Source: Alphaproteobacteria bacterium (GTDB lineage: Bacteria > Pseudomonadota > Alphaproteobacteria > Caulobacterales > Maricaulaceae). From it: 64,000 nucleotides of DNA. Below, piece by piece: positions 54,776-63,066 of this stretch (the stretch's first letter is position 1; each line of letters starts with the position of its first letter). Made by a program: the position numbers and the translations under genes. The notes below the pieces were generated by a model. The model made no database searches. It saw only the letters and a list, made by a program, of their open reading frames with translations, and had not been told where the DNA came from. The stretch is taken from assembly GCA_016124675.1 (NCBI GenBank), contig WGNG01000005.1, positions 1-64,000 of the forward strand. Direction: 5' to 3'.

Positions 54776-55521
54776 ACCGCCGACAGCGCCTGATCGCGCG
54801 CCGCGCGCAGGGCCGGGTCGCTGACATTTTCAAGCACAAACCGGTCCACCGGCAGATCGAGGCCCAGCGCCGCGATCGCCGTCGCCTGCGCCTCCCACTG
54901 CCCGCCCTCGGGCCAGCCGCACCCGGTTGAGGGAAAGGCGGCGACGCGCAGCGGCAGGCAGCCGCTGAGGCACGCATACGCCTCGAACGGCGCGGTCACG
55001 GCGGCGGGCGCATCGCGCGCCGTCACCGGCACGCCGTCATACACCGCGCCGCGATCTTCGGTGGCGTTCATGATGGCGTAGTCGCGCGCGCCCAGCAGCG
55101 TCGCCCACACCCGCGCCGTGCCGCCCGGACGCGCCACCAGGGTCGCGGGGACGGAGCCGTATTCGGCCAGCCGGTTGGCGTAGGCGACGATATGGTCCGG
55201 CACGGTGATGGGAATGACCAGGATCGCCACATCATCCAGGTGCGCCGCGAATTTGCGCCGCAACTGCCCCGGCGCGGCGTTGGAGCCGACAGCCGCCACC
55301 GCGTGATAGGCGCCGGCTTGATAATCGCCAAGCTGACCCGGCGTCAGCAGCTCGGCCAGCCCCGCTGTCGCGGACCCGGCGCGCACCTGCCAGCGCGCGA
55401 ACCCGCCCTCGGTCGAGGTGATCGGCCAGCTCGCCCCGTTGAGAAACACGAACGCGTCGCGCGGACGGGCGAAGGGATAGCTCAGCGCCCATTGCAGGCG
55501 CAATGTGGCCTCATCGATCAT
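54736..55521 (-). CDS. hypothetical protein, possibly gamma-glutamylcyclotransferase-like
   Basis: 261 residues. The only suggestive motif is VAAVGSNAAPGQLRRKF (about 75-91), which recalls the YGSNxxP-x-x-L...F/R loop of the gamma-glutamylcyclotransferase superfamily; a Glu that could act in catalysis is not clear. The gene overlaps gshB by 4 bases and so is probably co-transcribed with glutathione synthetase, which would fit a gamma-glutamyl substrate. It ends 40 bases inside the convergent gene at 54194. The functional call is weak. Confidence 0.5.
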   Translation of the reverse strand: MIDEATLRLQWALSYPFARPRDAFVFLNGASWPITSTEGGFARWQVRAGSATAGLAELLTPGQLGDYQAGAYHAVAAVGSNAAPGQLRRKFAAHLDDVAILVIPITVPDHIVAYANRLAEYGSVPATLVARPGGTARVWATLLGARDYAIMNATEDRGAVYDGVPVTARDAPAAVTAPFEAYACLSGCLPLRVAAFPSTGCGWPEGGQWEAQATAIAALGLDLPVDRFVLENVSDPALRAARDQALSAVYPENRWISASGS

Positions 55522-56462
55522 GCCCGGCGCGCTTCGATCCAGTCGGCGATCAGGGCCGATCCGTCGATGCCGGAAAACCGGCGCAGCTCCTGCAGGCCGG
55601 TGGGCGAGGTGACGTTGATTTCCGTCAGATAGCGCCCGATCACGTCGATCCCCACAAATACGAGGCCCCGCCGCTTCAGCTCCGGGCCGATGATGGCGCA
55701 GATTTCCAGATCGCGTTCCGACAGCGTGGATTCCACCGCCTTGCCGCCGACATGCATGTTGGCGCGCACCTCGCCCTCGGCCGGGATGCGGTTGATGGCG
55801 CCGATGGGCTCGCCATCGATCAGGATCACCCGCTTGTCGCCATTGCGCACGTCCGGCACGAAGGCCTGCGCCATCAGCGGATCGCGGCTGACCTGCTGGA
55901 ACAACTCCACCAGGGAGGCGAGATTCTCCGCCGTCTCGCGGATGCGGAATACGCCCGCCCCGCCATTGCCGAACAGCGGCTTGACCACGATGTCACGGTT
56001 ATGGCGCTCGAAGAAGGCGCGGATTTCCTTTTCGTCCGACGTGATCAGCGTCGGCGGCATCAGCCCCTCGAACATGGTCACGAACAGCTTTTCCGGCGCA
56101 TCGCGCACATGGCGCGGATCATTGACCACCAGCACCTGCGGCTGGAGATGCTCGAGAATATGCGTCGAGGTGATGTAGCTCATGTCAAAGGGCGGGTCCT
56201 GGCGCAGGAAGACCACGTCCACGCCATGCAGATCGAGCACCGCCGGCGCCGCCAGGCGCACATGATCGCCCTGCACCCGCTGCACATGCTCCACCGCGCG
56301 CGCCCGGGCGCGCACCCGCCCGTCCTCAAAGCTCAGATCACGCGGCTCATACACCCACAGCCGGTGCCCGCGCTTGAAGCATTCCAGCGCAATATCAAAC
56401 GTGGAATCCCCGTTCACATTCACATGGGTGATCGGGTCCATCTGGAAGGCGATCTTGAGCAT
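55518..56462 (-). CDS. gshB: glutathione synthetase
   Basis: A 314-residue ATP-grasp enzyme that joins gamma-glutamylcysteine to glycine, the second step of glutathione synthesis. Its start MLKIAFQMDPITHVNVNGDSTF, the VFLRQDPPFDMSYITSTHILE block (about 80-100), the ATP-grasp VVKPLFGNGGAGVFRI (about 150-165) and EINVTSPTGLQEL (about 287-299; metal and product binding) are standard for bacterial GshB. The start at 56462 gives the usual length. gshA is not in the window. Confidence 0.96.
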   Translation of the reverse strand: MLKIAFQMDPITHVNVNGDSTFDIALECFKRGHRLWVYEPRDLSFEDGRVRARARAVEHVQRVQGDHVRLAAPAVLDLHGVDVVFLRQDPPFDMSYITSTHILEHLQPQVLVVNDPRHVRDAPEKLFVTMFEGLMPPTLITSDEKEIRAFFERHNRDIVVKPLFGNGGAGVFRIRETAENLASLVELFQQVSRDPLMAQAFVPDVRNGDKRVILIDGEPIGAINRIPAEGEVRANMHVGGKAVESTLSERDLEICAIIGPELKRRGLVFVGIDVIGRYLTEINVTSPTGLQELRRFSGIDGSALIADWIEARRA

Positions 56463-56587
56463 GGGTGCACTCCGGCCAAAGAGAGGGGGGCTAGAGGTAG
56501 GCGATGGCGCGGCGAGAGGGAAGCGCTGGACTCGCTGCGCCGCGCCCCGCAAGCTGTCGCCGGTCACCTCAAGGGGGAGGGGAGGAC

Positions 56588-57529
56588 GTGGACGGGTCTG
56601 GCTGGATCGAGGCTGCGTACGCCCTGTGGGCCGGGCTTCCGGGCTGGGTTCAGGGCGCGGCGCTGACGTTGCTGGGCGTGTATGCGCTGTGGGCCGTGCT
56701 GTTCCTGGCACAGCGGCGGCTCATTTACTTCACCGATCCCACCCGCATCGCCCCGGCCGAGGCCGGGCTGACGCGCGCACGGGAGATCGAGCTGAAAACC
56801 CGCGACGGCCAGACCCTGGTGCTCTGGCGCGCTGATCCGGCCTATGAGGGCGCGCCGCATATCCTCTATCTGCACGGCAACCGGCGCGCGCTGTGGCGCC
56901 GGGCGCGCTTCTTCCGCATGTTTCTGGCCGCCGGATGGGGCTTCACGGCGCTCGCGCACCGGGGCTTCAACGGCTCCACAGGGCGTCCCGGAGAGCGGGT
57001 GAATGTCGCTGACGCGATTTTCACGCTGGATCAGATCGCGGACGAGGGCGTCGATCCCCTGCGCGTGGTGGTTTATGGCGAATCCATGGGGTCGGGCACG
57101 GCCATCCAGGTCGCCGCGGCGCGTCCCGTGGGAGGGGTGATCCTGCATGCGCCCTATGACAGCTTCCGCGATATCGTGCGCGCGCGCACCGGCTGGCTGC
57201 TGCCGCGGGCCTTGTTCCGTGAACGCTATGATTCCATCCGCCAGATCGGGCGGGTCACCGCGCCCATCCTCTGGCTGCATGGCGATGATGACCGGGTGAT
57301 CCCGCTCTCGCGCGGGCGCAGGCTCTACGACGCCGCGCGCGGGCCGAAATACGCAGCCCTGGTGAAGGGCGCGAACCATTTCGGCATCTACACCCAGCAG
57401 GTGTTCAACCAGCATATCCGGTTTTTCTGCGACAGCGTGGCGCGCGCCAGCGCCGATCCGCGCCTGGAGGGCGAGATGAGCGTCATCGATCCCATCCTGC
57501 CCAGCGAGGATGCAAGGCCGGAGTTGTAG
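56588..57529 (+). CDS. alpha/beta hydrolase with N-terminal membrane anchor (ABHD13/Bem46-like)
   Basis: 313 residues from a GTG start preceded by GGGGAGGAC. A single membrane helix (about 15-38) is followed by the sequence QRRLIYFTDPTRIAPAEAG, common in this family. The catalytic triad can be placed: nucleophilic Ser in GESMGSG (about 176-182), Asp in WLHGDDDRVIP (about 235-245) and His in KGANHFGI (about 267-274). It is probably an esterase or thioesterase of the inner membrane. The substrate is unknown. The longer frame from 56504 has no ribosome binding site. Confidence 0.87.
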   Translation: MDGSGWIEAAYALWAGLPGWVQGAALTLLGVYALWAVLFLAQRRLIYFTDPTRIAPAEAGLTRAREIELKTRDGQTLVLWRADPAYEGAPHILYLHGNRRALWRRARFFRMFLAAGWGFTALAHRGFNGSTGRPGERVNVADAIFTLDQIADEGVDPLRVVVYGESMGSGTAIQVAAARPVGGVILHAPYDSFRDIVRARTGWLLPRALFRERYDSIRQIGRVTAPILWLHGDDDRVIPLSRGRRLYDAARGPKYAALVKGANHFGIYTQQVFNQHIRFFCDSVARASADPRLEGEMSVIDPILPSEDARPEL

Positions 57530-57600
57530 CAGGTTGCAGATGCGTGTCTGAACAGGCTCGATTCCGGATGCATGATGCAACCCTTAATTCAGTCTGAGAT

Positions 57601-57987
57601 ATGCCCCGATTTCCAGCAAGGCGTTTGGCTGATCTCCCCGCCGATGTTATCAACAGGGCGCTTGGGCTGGAGCTTGACGCCGCGCCTGTCTGGATGAGTA
57701 AAGCCGCACACAGGCACATCGCGCTGGACCATCCGGACGACTACCCTCGGATCATTGACAGACTGGGAGAGGTCATTTCTCGGCCAGCCTATGTGGGACA
57801 GAAGCCGGGGATCTCAGACAATTTCTATGTGGTCCGCAATCTGCGCGATGTTTCGTCTCCAATCCTCGTGGCGGTAGGGATCGAACTGAGCACGTTCGGC
57901 AGTTACAATCTGCGCAGCGCGTACTGCATTTCCAAGGAGGATGTTGACCGCTACCGGCAGAGCGGCCACTTGTTCATCGTGAAATGA
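57601..57987 (+). CDS. possible PBECR-type phage/toxin nuclease domain protein
   Basis: 128 residues. The core WMSKAAHRHIALDHPDDYPR (about 31-50), then ISRPAYVGQ (about 59-67) and a closing strand pair (VAVGIELSTFGSYNLRSAYC, about 90-109) resembles the Barnase/EndoU/ColicinE5-RelE-like (PBECR) nuclease domains found in phage polyvalent proteins and toxins. A histidine (about 39) could be catalytic. Its GC content is lower than that of its neighbours. It stands alone: no partner gene follows, but a structured RNA candidate lies directly downstream on the other strand. The family assignment is from memory of the pattern and is tentative. Confidence 0.45.
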   Translation: MPRFPARRLADLPADVINRALGLELDAAPVWMSKAAHRHIALDHPDDYPRIIDRLGEVISRPAYVGQKPGISDNFYVVRNLRDVSSPILVAVGIELSTFGSYNLRSAYCISKEDVDRYRQSGHLFIVK

Positions 57988-58014
57988 AAAAGGGACCGCC
58001 ACGCGATCCCTTTT
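57986..58014. terminator. bidirectional terminator hairpin
   Basis: aaaaggga-(11-base loop)-tccctttt (57988-58014). It directly follows the stop codon of the gene at 57601 on the plus strand, and on the minus strand closes the candidate RNA with a TTTTTC tail. Confidence 0.8.
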
Positions 58015-58105
58015 GGAACTTGAGCGCGACGCCAGACGCGATCTCTCGGCTCGAAGCCTCTACCCTTTCGGGTGTGTGGGGTGGCTGTTCCCACCTCTCA
58101 AGTCA
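57986..58105 (-). ncRNA. candidate structured small RNA, about 120 nt
   Basis: On the minus strand acttgag (58097-58103) and ctcaagt (58018-58024) form a closing stem around 72 bases that can fold into four hairpins: GGTGGG/CCACC-type, ACCC-gaaa-GGGT with a GNRA loop, GGCT-tcg-AGCC and CGCG-loop-CGCG. The terminator at 57986-58014 comes straight after. A promoter, TTGAAA-N17-TAGTGT (58112-58140), lies just upstream. No protein frame of note covers the region. It does not match the tRNA, SRP RNA, RNase P or 6S patterns I know. Confidence 0.5.
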
Positions 58106-58111
58106 CTTTCA

Positions 58112-58140
58112 ACACTAGAACAGAGAGGCGGCAATTTCAA
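58112..58140 (-). promoter_or_regulatory. putative promoter of the candidate RNA
   Basis: On the minus strand TTGAAA (58135-58140) and TAGTGT (58112-58117) are exactly 17 bases apart, so transcription would start near 58105, at the foot of the closing stem. Confidence 0.5.
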
Positions 58141-58210
58141 TGAAATTCAGCACGCCTGCTGCCTCGGGTGGCCCGCCCTCACAGGTGCGGTCAGCTTGCA
58201 AGCGTCAGGC

Positions 58211-59005
58211 TCACCTAGGCCCCTGCGCCCAGGCCACGAACGGCCCGTTGAGATAGTCCGTCTCGGTCTTGCCGTAGAGGAAGGGACCGCCATCGGGGCG
58301 CGTCACGGCACCGCCCGCGGCGATCAGCACGGCATGGCCCGCGCCCGTATCCCATTCCTTCGTCGGACCAAAGCGCGGATAGACATCGGCCTGGCCTTCC
58401 GCCACCCGGCAGAATTTCAGCGAGGAGCCGGCGCTGACCGTGTCGGTCACGCCCAGGTTTTCGGCAAAGCGCCGCGTCTCTTCATCGGCGTGGGAGCGGC
58501 TCATCACCGCCGTCAGACCGCCCGCAGGCGCCGGGCGTGTACGGATGGTCTGCGCGGCGTCCGGATCAAATGCTGCGCCCGGCGCCAGGGACGCTGATGC
58601 CGCGCCCGCGCCGCCCAGCCAGATGCGCGACAGGGCCGGGGCGTAGACGCACCCCGCCACCGGAACGCGGTCACGGATCAGCGCGATATTGATGGTGAAC
58701 TCGTCATTCTTGTTGATGAATTCCTTGGTGCCGTCCACCGGATCAACCAGCACGAATTCATGCTTGATGTCGGGCCGCAGCCCGGCCTCAAAGCTCTCCT
58801 CGGCCAGCACCGGCACGCCCGGCAGAGCGCCCGCCAGCTCATGCAGGATGATCGCTTCGGCGCGCCGGTCCGCTTCGGTCACCGGCGAGCGGTCGGCCTT
58901 CTGGTCGGGCGTGAAGTCGGCGGCATAGACCTCCATCACCGGAACCGCGGCGCGCGCGCAGATCGCCGCGAAGACCCGGGCCAGCCGGTCAGCGTCAGTC
59001 ATCAT
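58211..59005 (-). CDS. cysQ: 3'(2'),5'-bisphosphate nucleotidase CysQ
   Basis: 264 residues of the inositol-monophosphatase superfamily. Metal-binding motifs: EES (about 68-70), DPVDGTKEF (about 88-96) and WDTGAGHAVL (about 217-226). CysQ removes the 3'-phosphate from PAP and PAPS and so controls sulfate assimilation and recycles the by-product of sulfotransferases; a sulfotransferase-like gene lies elsewhere in this window. Length and motif order fit CysQ rather than SuhB. An ATG one codon later is an alternative start. It is followed after about 106 bases by the candidate RNA on the same strand. Confidence 0.92.
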   Translation of the reverse strand: MMTDADRLARVFAAICARAAVPVMEVYAADFTPDQKADRSPVTEADRRAEAIILHELAGALPGVPVLAEESFEAGLRPDIKHEFVLVDPVDGTKEFINKNDEFTINIALIRDRVPVAGCVYAPALSRIWLGGAGAASASLAPGAAFDPDAAQTIRTRPAPAGGLTAVMSRSHADEETRRFAENLGVTDTVSAGSSLKFCRVAEGQADVYPRFGPTKEWDTGAGHAVLIAAGGAVTRPDGGPFLYGKTETDYLNGPFVAWAQGPR

Positions 59006-59064
59006 GTCCGTCCCCCCAAGAACCCGGTTTGTCCGTATACGGCGCGAAGGGCGCCTGGCGCGCG

Positions 59065-60417
59065 TCAGGCGCGCGCGGCGGCGGTCACCGCAGCGCAGAT
59101 ATCGTCCACGACGTTGACCACCAGCTTGCGGTCGCCCTCGGCCATCACGCGGATCAGCGGCTCGGTGCCCGATTTGCGCACCAGAAGCCGGCCCTTGCCG
59201 TTCAGGCGCGCCTCGCCGGCCTCGATCGCCGCCTGCACCGCCTGCGAGCCCAGCGGATCGGCGCCCGGCGCATAGCGCACGTTTTTGAGGATTTGCGGCG
59301 CGGGCGTGAACACGCGCAAGAGCTGGCTCGCCTTCTTGCCCGAGCTGACCAGCAGCGACAGCACCTGCAGCGCCGCGATCAGCGCATCGCCCGTGGTGGC
59401 GAAATCGCTCAGCACCAGATGGCCCGACTGCTCGCCGCCCAGATTATACCCGCCCGCGCGCATCGCCTCGACCACATAGCGGTCGCCCACGCTGGCGCGC
59501 TCCATCTTGATCCCGGCCTCGGCAAGATGGCGTTCCAGCGCGATATTGCTCATCACCGTGGTGACGACGGTGTCGCGCGACAGCTGGCCCGACGCCTTGA
59601 AGGCCAGCGCGATCAGCCCGATCAGCTGATCGCCGTCAATGATCCGTCCGGTCTCGTCACACACGATCAGCCGGTCTGCGTCGCCGTCAAACGCAATGCC
59701 GATATCGGCGCGGTATTTCAGCACGTGCTCGGCCATGCCCGCAGGGGTCACCGCGCCGCAATCTTCATTGATGTTGAAGCCGTTGGGATCGGTGTTGATC
59801 GGCACCACGTCCGCGCCCAGCTCCCACAGCACGCGCGGGCCCACCTTGTAGGCCGCGCCATGGGCGCAATCGACCACGATGCGAAGGCTCGACAGGCGCA
59901 TGGCGCGCGGGAAGGTCGCCTTGACGATCTCCATGTAGCGCGCGGCCGCATCGTCCACCCGCTTGGCCCGGCCGAGATCAGCGGGCGCGGCCAGCGCCTC
60001 GGCCGGATCGGCGTCCATCAGCGCCTCGATCTCCAGCTCGGCCGCATCGCCGAGCTTGTATCCGTCGGGACCGAACAGCTTGATGCCATTGTCCTTGTAG
60101 GGGTTGTGCGAGGCGGTGATCATCACGCCGAGATCCGCGCGCAGCGAGCGTGTCAGCGTGGCCACCGCCGGGGTCGGCACCGGACCGAACAGGGACACGT
60201 CCATCCCTGAGCTGGTGAAGCCGGCGGTCAGCGCGTTCTCCAGCATGTATCCCGACAGGCGGGTATCCTTGCCGATCACCACCGAATGGCGCCCGCCATT
60301 GGACCGGCGGAAATAGCGCGACGCCGCCATCCCCAGGCGCAGCGCCGTCTCGGCCGTCATGGGAAAGCTGTTGGTCTCGCCGCGCACGCCGTCCGTGCCG
60401 AAATAGCGCTTGGTCAT
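59065..60417 (-). CDS. glmM: phosphoglucosamine mutase
   Basis: A 450-residue enzyme converting glucosamine-6-phosphate to glucosamine-1-phosphate, the precursor of UDP-GlcNAc for peptidoglycan and lipid A. It starts [14 protein letters not shown]; the phosphoserine loop is [17 protein letters not shown] (about 100-116), the metal loop DGDADR (about 244-249), the sugar-binding GGEQSGH (about 328-334) and the phosphate-binding [11 protein letters not shown] (about 411-421). All catalytic motifs are intact. It lies 59 bases upstream of cysQ in the same direction, and may be co-transcribed with it. Confidence 0.97.
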   Translation of the reverse strand: MTKRYFGTDGVRGETNSFPMTAETALRLGMAASRYFRRSNGGRHSVVIGKDTRLSGYMLENALTAGFTSSGMDVSLFGPVPTPAVATLTRSLRADLGVMITASHNPYKDNGIKLFGPDGYKLGDAAELEIEALMDADPAEALAAPADLGRAKRVDDAAARYMEIVKATFPRAMRLSSLRIVVDCAHGAAYKVGPRVLWELGADVVPINTDPNGFNINEDCGAVTPAGMAEHVLKYRADIGIAFDGDADRLIVCDETGRIIDGDQLIGLIALAFKASGQLSRDTVVTTVMSNIALERHLAEAGIKMERASVGDRYVVEAMRAGGYNLGGEQSGHLVLSDFATTGDALIAALQVLSLLVSSGKKASQLLRVFTPAPQILKNVRYAPGADPLGSQAVQAAIEAGEARLNGKGRLLVRKSGTEPLIRVMAEGDRKLVVNVVDDICAAVTAAARA

Positions 60418-60553
60418 GCCGCACTCCGCCCGTGATCGTCCAAGGCCCTATCGCCGTTCTGGCCGGCCCGCAAGAGCGGCGCCAGAACCCGCCCTGCGCG
60501 CGGGCTTGCCGCATCGCTTGAACTTTCGCGCGCAAAAGCGGATTTTGTCACAC

Positions 60554-60892
60554 ATGAGCCAGCCTGTCCCCGCCGAAGACGATGATGTGCTGACCGCCGC
60601 GTCCGCGCGGCTGGAGCGTGCGGCCGCCGCCGTGTCGGCGCGCATGGATGATCTTGTGCGCCGCGCCCTCGCCGCGCAGGAGGCCGCGCATGCGGCGCGC
60701 CATTCCGATGATGACCGCGCCCGCCTGGCGCAGGCGCTGGACGAGGCGCGCGGGCGCGAGGCCGAGCTGGTCGACGCCGCGCGCGACGCCGGCCAGGCGC
60801 TGGATGAGGCGATGATCGAGCTGACGGCCTTGCTGGCGGGCGCGGTGGACAGCGAAAACGGCGAAGACGATGGCGCGGAGGACCAGGCGTGA
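60554..60892 (+). CDS. small coiled-coil protein upstream of zapA (DUF4164-like)
   Basis: 112 residues, mostly one long helix rich in Ala, Arg, Glu and Asp (about 10-95), with an acidic end. Small coiled-coil proteins of the DUF4164 type are encoded before zapA in many alphaproteobacteria. Its stop overlaps the zapA GTG start (GTGA), so they are translated together. This may link it to the Z-ring, which is inference. Confidence 0.7.
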   Translation: MSQPVPAEDDDVLTAASARLERAAAAVSARMDDLVRRALAAQEAAHAARHSDDDRARLAQALDEARGREAELVDAARDAGQALDEAMIELTALLAGAVDSENGEDDGAEDQA

Positions 60893-61260
60893 GCAAGGTC
60901 ACCATCTCCCTCAATGGCCGCGCCTTCACCATTGGCTGCGAGGAGGGCCAGCAGGCATACTTGCGCGAGCTCGCCTCCCATCTTGACGGGCATGTGCGCG
61001 AATTGTCCGAGCGCGTCGGTCAGATCGGCGATGTGCGCCTTCTGCTCATGGCTGCCCTGATCGTCGGGGATGAGCTGCGCGAGGCGCAGGGCCGCGTCGA
61101 GGCGCTGGAAGACTCGCTCACCGAGGCGCGCGGGCGCCTGTCCCAGGCCGAGGCGCGCCGCCGCAAGGACCGCGCCCAGGCCGCCGAAGCCCTCAACGCC
61201 GCCGCCGCCCGGCTGGAAGCGCTGGCCTCGCCCGAACCCGATGATGAGGAAGGCTCTTGA
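60889..61260 (+). CDS. zapA: cell division protein ZapA
   Basis: 123 residues, GTG start. The N-terminal globular part (SKVTISLNGRAFTIGCEEGQ, then LRELASHLDGHV; about 2-50) matches ZapA; the rest is a coiled coil (about 70-115) with an acidic tail. ZapA tetramers cross-link FtsZ filaments at midcell. It is followed by the 6S RNA and 5-FTHF ligase, the same order as in many proteobacteria. Confidence 0.9.
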   Translation: MSKVTISLNGRAFTIGCEEGQQAYLRELASHLDGHVRELSERVGQIGDVRLLLMAALIVGDELREAQGRVEALEDSLTEARGRLSQAEARRRKDRAQAAEALNAAAARLEALASPEPDDEEGS

Positions 61261-61289
61261 GCCCGGCGCGGTTCAGGCCCATCTTCCGC

Positions 61290-61435
61290 CATGGCGGTTG
61301 CTCGTTCGTGCGCCAGGCCTCAACATCCCGAGGACCATACCTCTCTGTGCGGGAGCTGCCTCTGGCTCGGACCGTGGTCCGTGTCACGCGGCGCCCACCT
61401 GATTTATCAGGTCATCAGGGACGGACAACGGTCAG
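61290..61435 (+). ncRNA. ssrS: 6S RNA (RNA polymerase regulator)
   Basis: The gap between zapA and the 5-FTHF ligase gene is where 6S RNA is commonly found. gttgctcgttc (61297-61307) pairs with ggacggacaac (61419-61429), 10 of 11 positions with G-U pairs allowed, giving the long closing stem. The interior has a large unpaired region and a GCTCGGACCGTGGTCC element similar to the E. coli 6S GCUCGGUCCGUCCGAG segment. 6S RNA mimics an open promoter and binds the housekeeping RNA polymerase. The ends are estimates. Confidence 0.7.
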
Positions 61436-61522
61436 CGGCGAAACCGGCGCCGCCACCTTGCCTGCCCTCCTCTCGCCTGGCCCTGCCGTGCATGAACGCG
61501 TCGGGCCTGCACGGAGCCGGCC

Positions 61523-62098
61523 ATGCTGACGCAATGGCGAAAGCAGCGCGCCCGCGCCGCCGCGCTCAGGCGCCGGGCTGCCGCCCACGCCGGCGATCCG
61601 GACGCAGGCCGCCGCCTGGCGCAGCACTTCCCCGATTGCCTCTGGCCGCCCTTGCACAGCGTCGTGGCCGGCTATCATGCCGTGCGCAGCGAGATCGATC
61701 CCGCCCCTTTGATGGAAACCTTCTGGTGCGAGCAGGTGCGCCTGGCGCTGCCCTGCGTCACCGGCCCCGGCGAGCCCTTGCAGTTCCGCGCCTGGGCGCC
61801 GGGCGATGTGCTGGAGCCGGGCGCCCACGCCATTCCTGCGCCGGGCCCGCGCGCCCCGGTCCTCACCCCCGCCCTCGTGCTCGTCCCCTTGCTGGCCTTT
61901 GATCATCTGGGCCGGCGCCTGGGCTATGGCGGCGGGTATTACGACCGCACCCTCGCCGCCTTGCGCGCCGCCGGCGCGGTGCAGGTCGTGGGCCTCGCCT
62001 ATGCCGCCCAGCGCCTCACCCGCGTACCCAGCGCCGCCCACGACATGCGCCTGGACTGGATCGTGACCGAGCATGGGGCGCTGAAAGCGGGGGCGTGA
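61523..62098 (+). CDS. 5-formyltetrahydrofolate cyclo-ligase
   Basis: 191 residues. The enzyme converts 5-formyl-THF to 5,10-methenyl-THF using ATP. Family motifs: the basic N-terminus (about 6-20), the YHAVRSEIDPAPLMETF region (about 51-67), and the C-terminal PLLAFDHLGRRLGYGGGYYDRTL (about 120-142), the ATP/folate-binding signature. It follows 6S RNA as ygfA does in E. coli. The C-terminal VTEHG is standard. Confidence 0.92.
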   Translation: MLTQWRKQRARAAALRRRAAAHAGDPDAGRRLAQHFPDCLWPPLHSVVAGYHAVRSEIDPAPLMETFWCEQVRLALPCVTGPGEPLQFRAWAPGDVLEPGAHAIPAPGPRAPVLTPALVLVPLLAFDHLGRRLGYGGGYYDRTLAALRAAGAVQVVGLAYAAQRLTRVPSAAHDMRLDWIVTEHGALKAGA

Positions 62099-62118
62099 GA
62101 TGAAATTTGAGGGATGAA

Positions 62119-62964
62119 ATGAACACGAACCTGCCACAGGGCAAGCTTGGCCAAGTTGAGATTGGCGAACTCCGCCTGCAATTCCTGGCGGAAGATGGCG
62201 GCGGCACGCACTATTACGGGCGCACGCATTTCGAGGAATATCTCAGCGCCTTCTACCCGATCCTGCGCCAGACCATCGATCCGCGCACCTGTATCGATGT
62301 CGGGGCAAATTACGGCTATACGGGCATGCTGATGCGCCGGGCCTTTGCAAAGGCGAAACTGGTTCTGGTGGAGCCGATCCCCTGGCTAGAGCCCTTCATA
62401 CGGCACAATTTCGAGCGCAACGGCCTCAGCTTCGATGCGCTGCATTCAGCCATCGTGTCGATGCCGGCGCCCGGCGGGCGCTCCCAATTCGGGGTGAATC
62501 TGCGCTCAAGCCAGGACAGCCGTGTCATCGCTCAGCCGGGCTGGGAGACAGTGGAAACCGGCGTCGTGACGCTGGACGCGCTTATGGAAAGGGCGGACCC
62601 CGAAGCGGGCATCTATATCAAGGTCGACACGCAAGGTTGGGAGCGTTCGGTCTTCGCTAGCGGTGAAACCAGCCTTCACCGCTGCAAGCGATGGCTGGCG
62701 AAATCCGAGTTTGCGCCCGCCTGGATGGAAAGCCAGGGCAGCGATCCCGCCGAGTTCCTCGAATATCTTCTTGCGCATTATCAGGTCCATGAGCAGGCCG
62801 GCCGTGAGCGGTGGAACGCCGTGTCACTTAAAGACTTGCTGGGCGCGCCGCTCATGCAGGGCGATGGGCGTGCGTTTACCGATTATGTGCGCCGTCTGGG
62901 GCGGAACGATACGGGCTGGGTTGACCTGCTGATCTTGCCGCGCGGATTGGCCGCTCTCCGGTGA
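62119..62964 (+). CDS. FkbM-family methyltransferase (second copy)
   Basis: 281 residues. SAM motif I is TCIDVGANYGYTGML (about 59-73), with an acidic LVEPIPW next (about 84-90), and IYIKVDTQGWERSVFASGE (about 170-188) is the FkbM signature. GAGGG precedes the ATG at 62119. Composition is somewhat poorer in GC than the surroundings, hinting at later acquisition. It is only distantly related to the FkbM protein at 30513. Target unknown. Confidence 0.86.
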   Translation: MNTNLPQGKLGQVEIGELRLQFLAEDGGGTHYYGRTHFEEYLSAFYPILRQTIDPRTCIDVGANYGYTGMLMRRAFAKAKLVLVEPIPWLEPFIRHNFERNGLSFDALHSAIVSMPAPGGRSQFGVNLRSSQDSRVIAQPGWETVETGVVTLDALMERADPEAGIYIKVDTQGWERSVFASGETSLHRCKRWLAKSEFAPAWMESQGSDPAEFLEYLLAHYQVHEQAGRERWNAVSLKDLLGAPLMQGDGRAFTDYVRRLGRNDTGWVDLLILPRGLAALR

Positions 62965-63066
62965 CCCCCCGCGACACAGTGATACGGTTGGCAAGCGCGC
63001 GCCGCGCGCCGTAAAACCGCTGGCAAACGCGGTAATCCACACGACGGCTTGAAACGGGGACGATCC

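Noticed and set aside
58018..58103. tRNA gene in the structured region
   Set aside because: The closing stem is 7 bp, but there is no T-arm GTTCRANNC sequence, no anticodon arm in register and no CCA.
58140..58256. Small plus-strand frame starting MKFSTPAASGG
   Set aside because: It runs into the antisense of cysQ and has no neighbour or composition supporting it; the candidate RNA promoter explains the AT-rich patch better.
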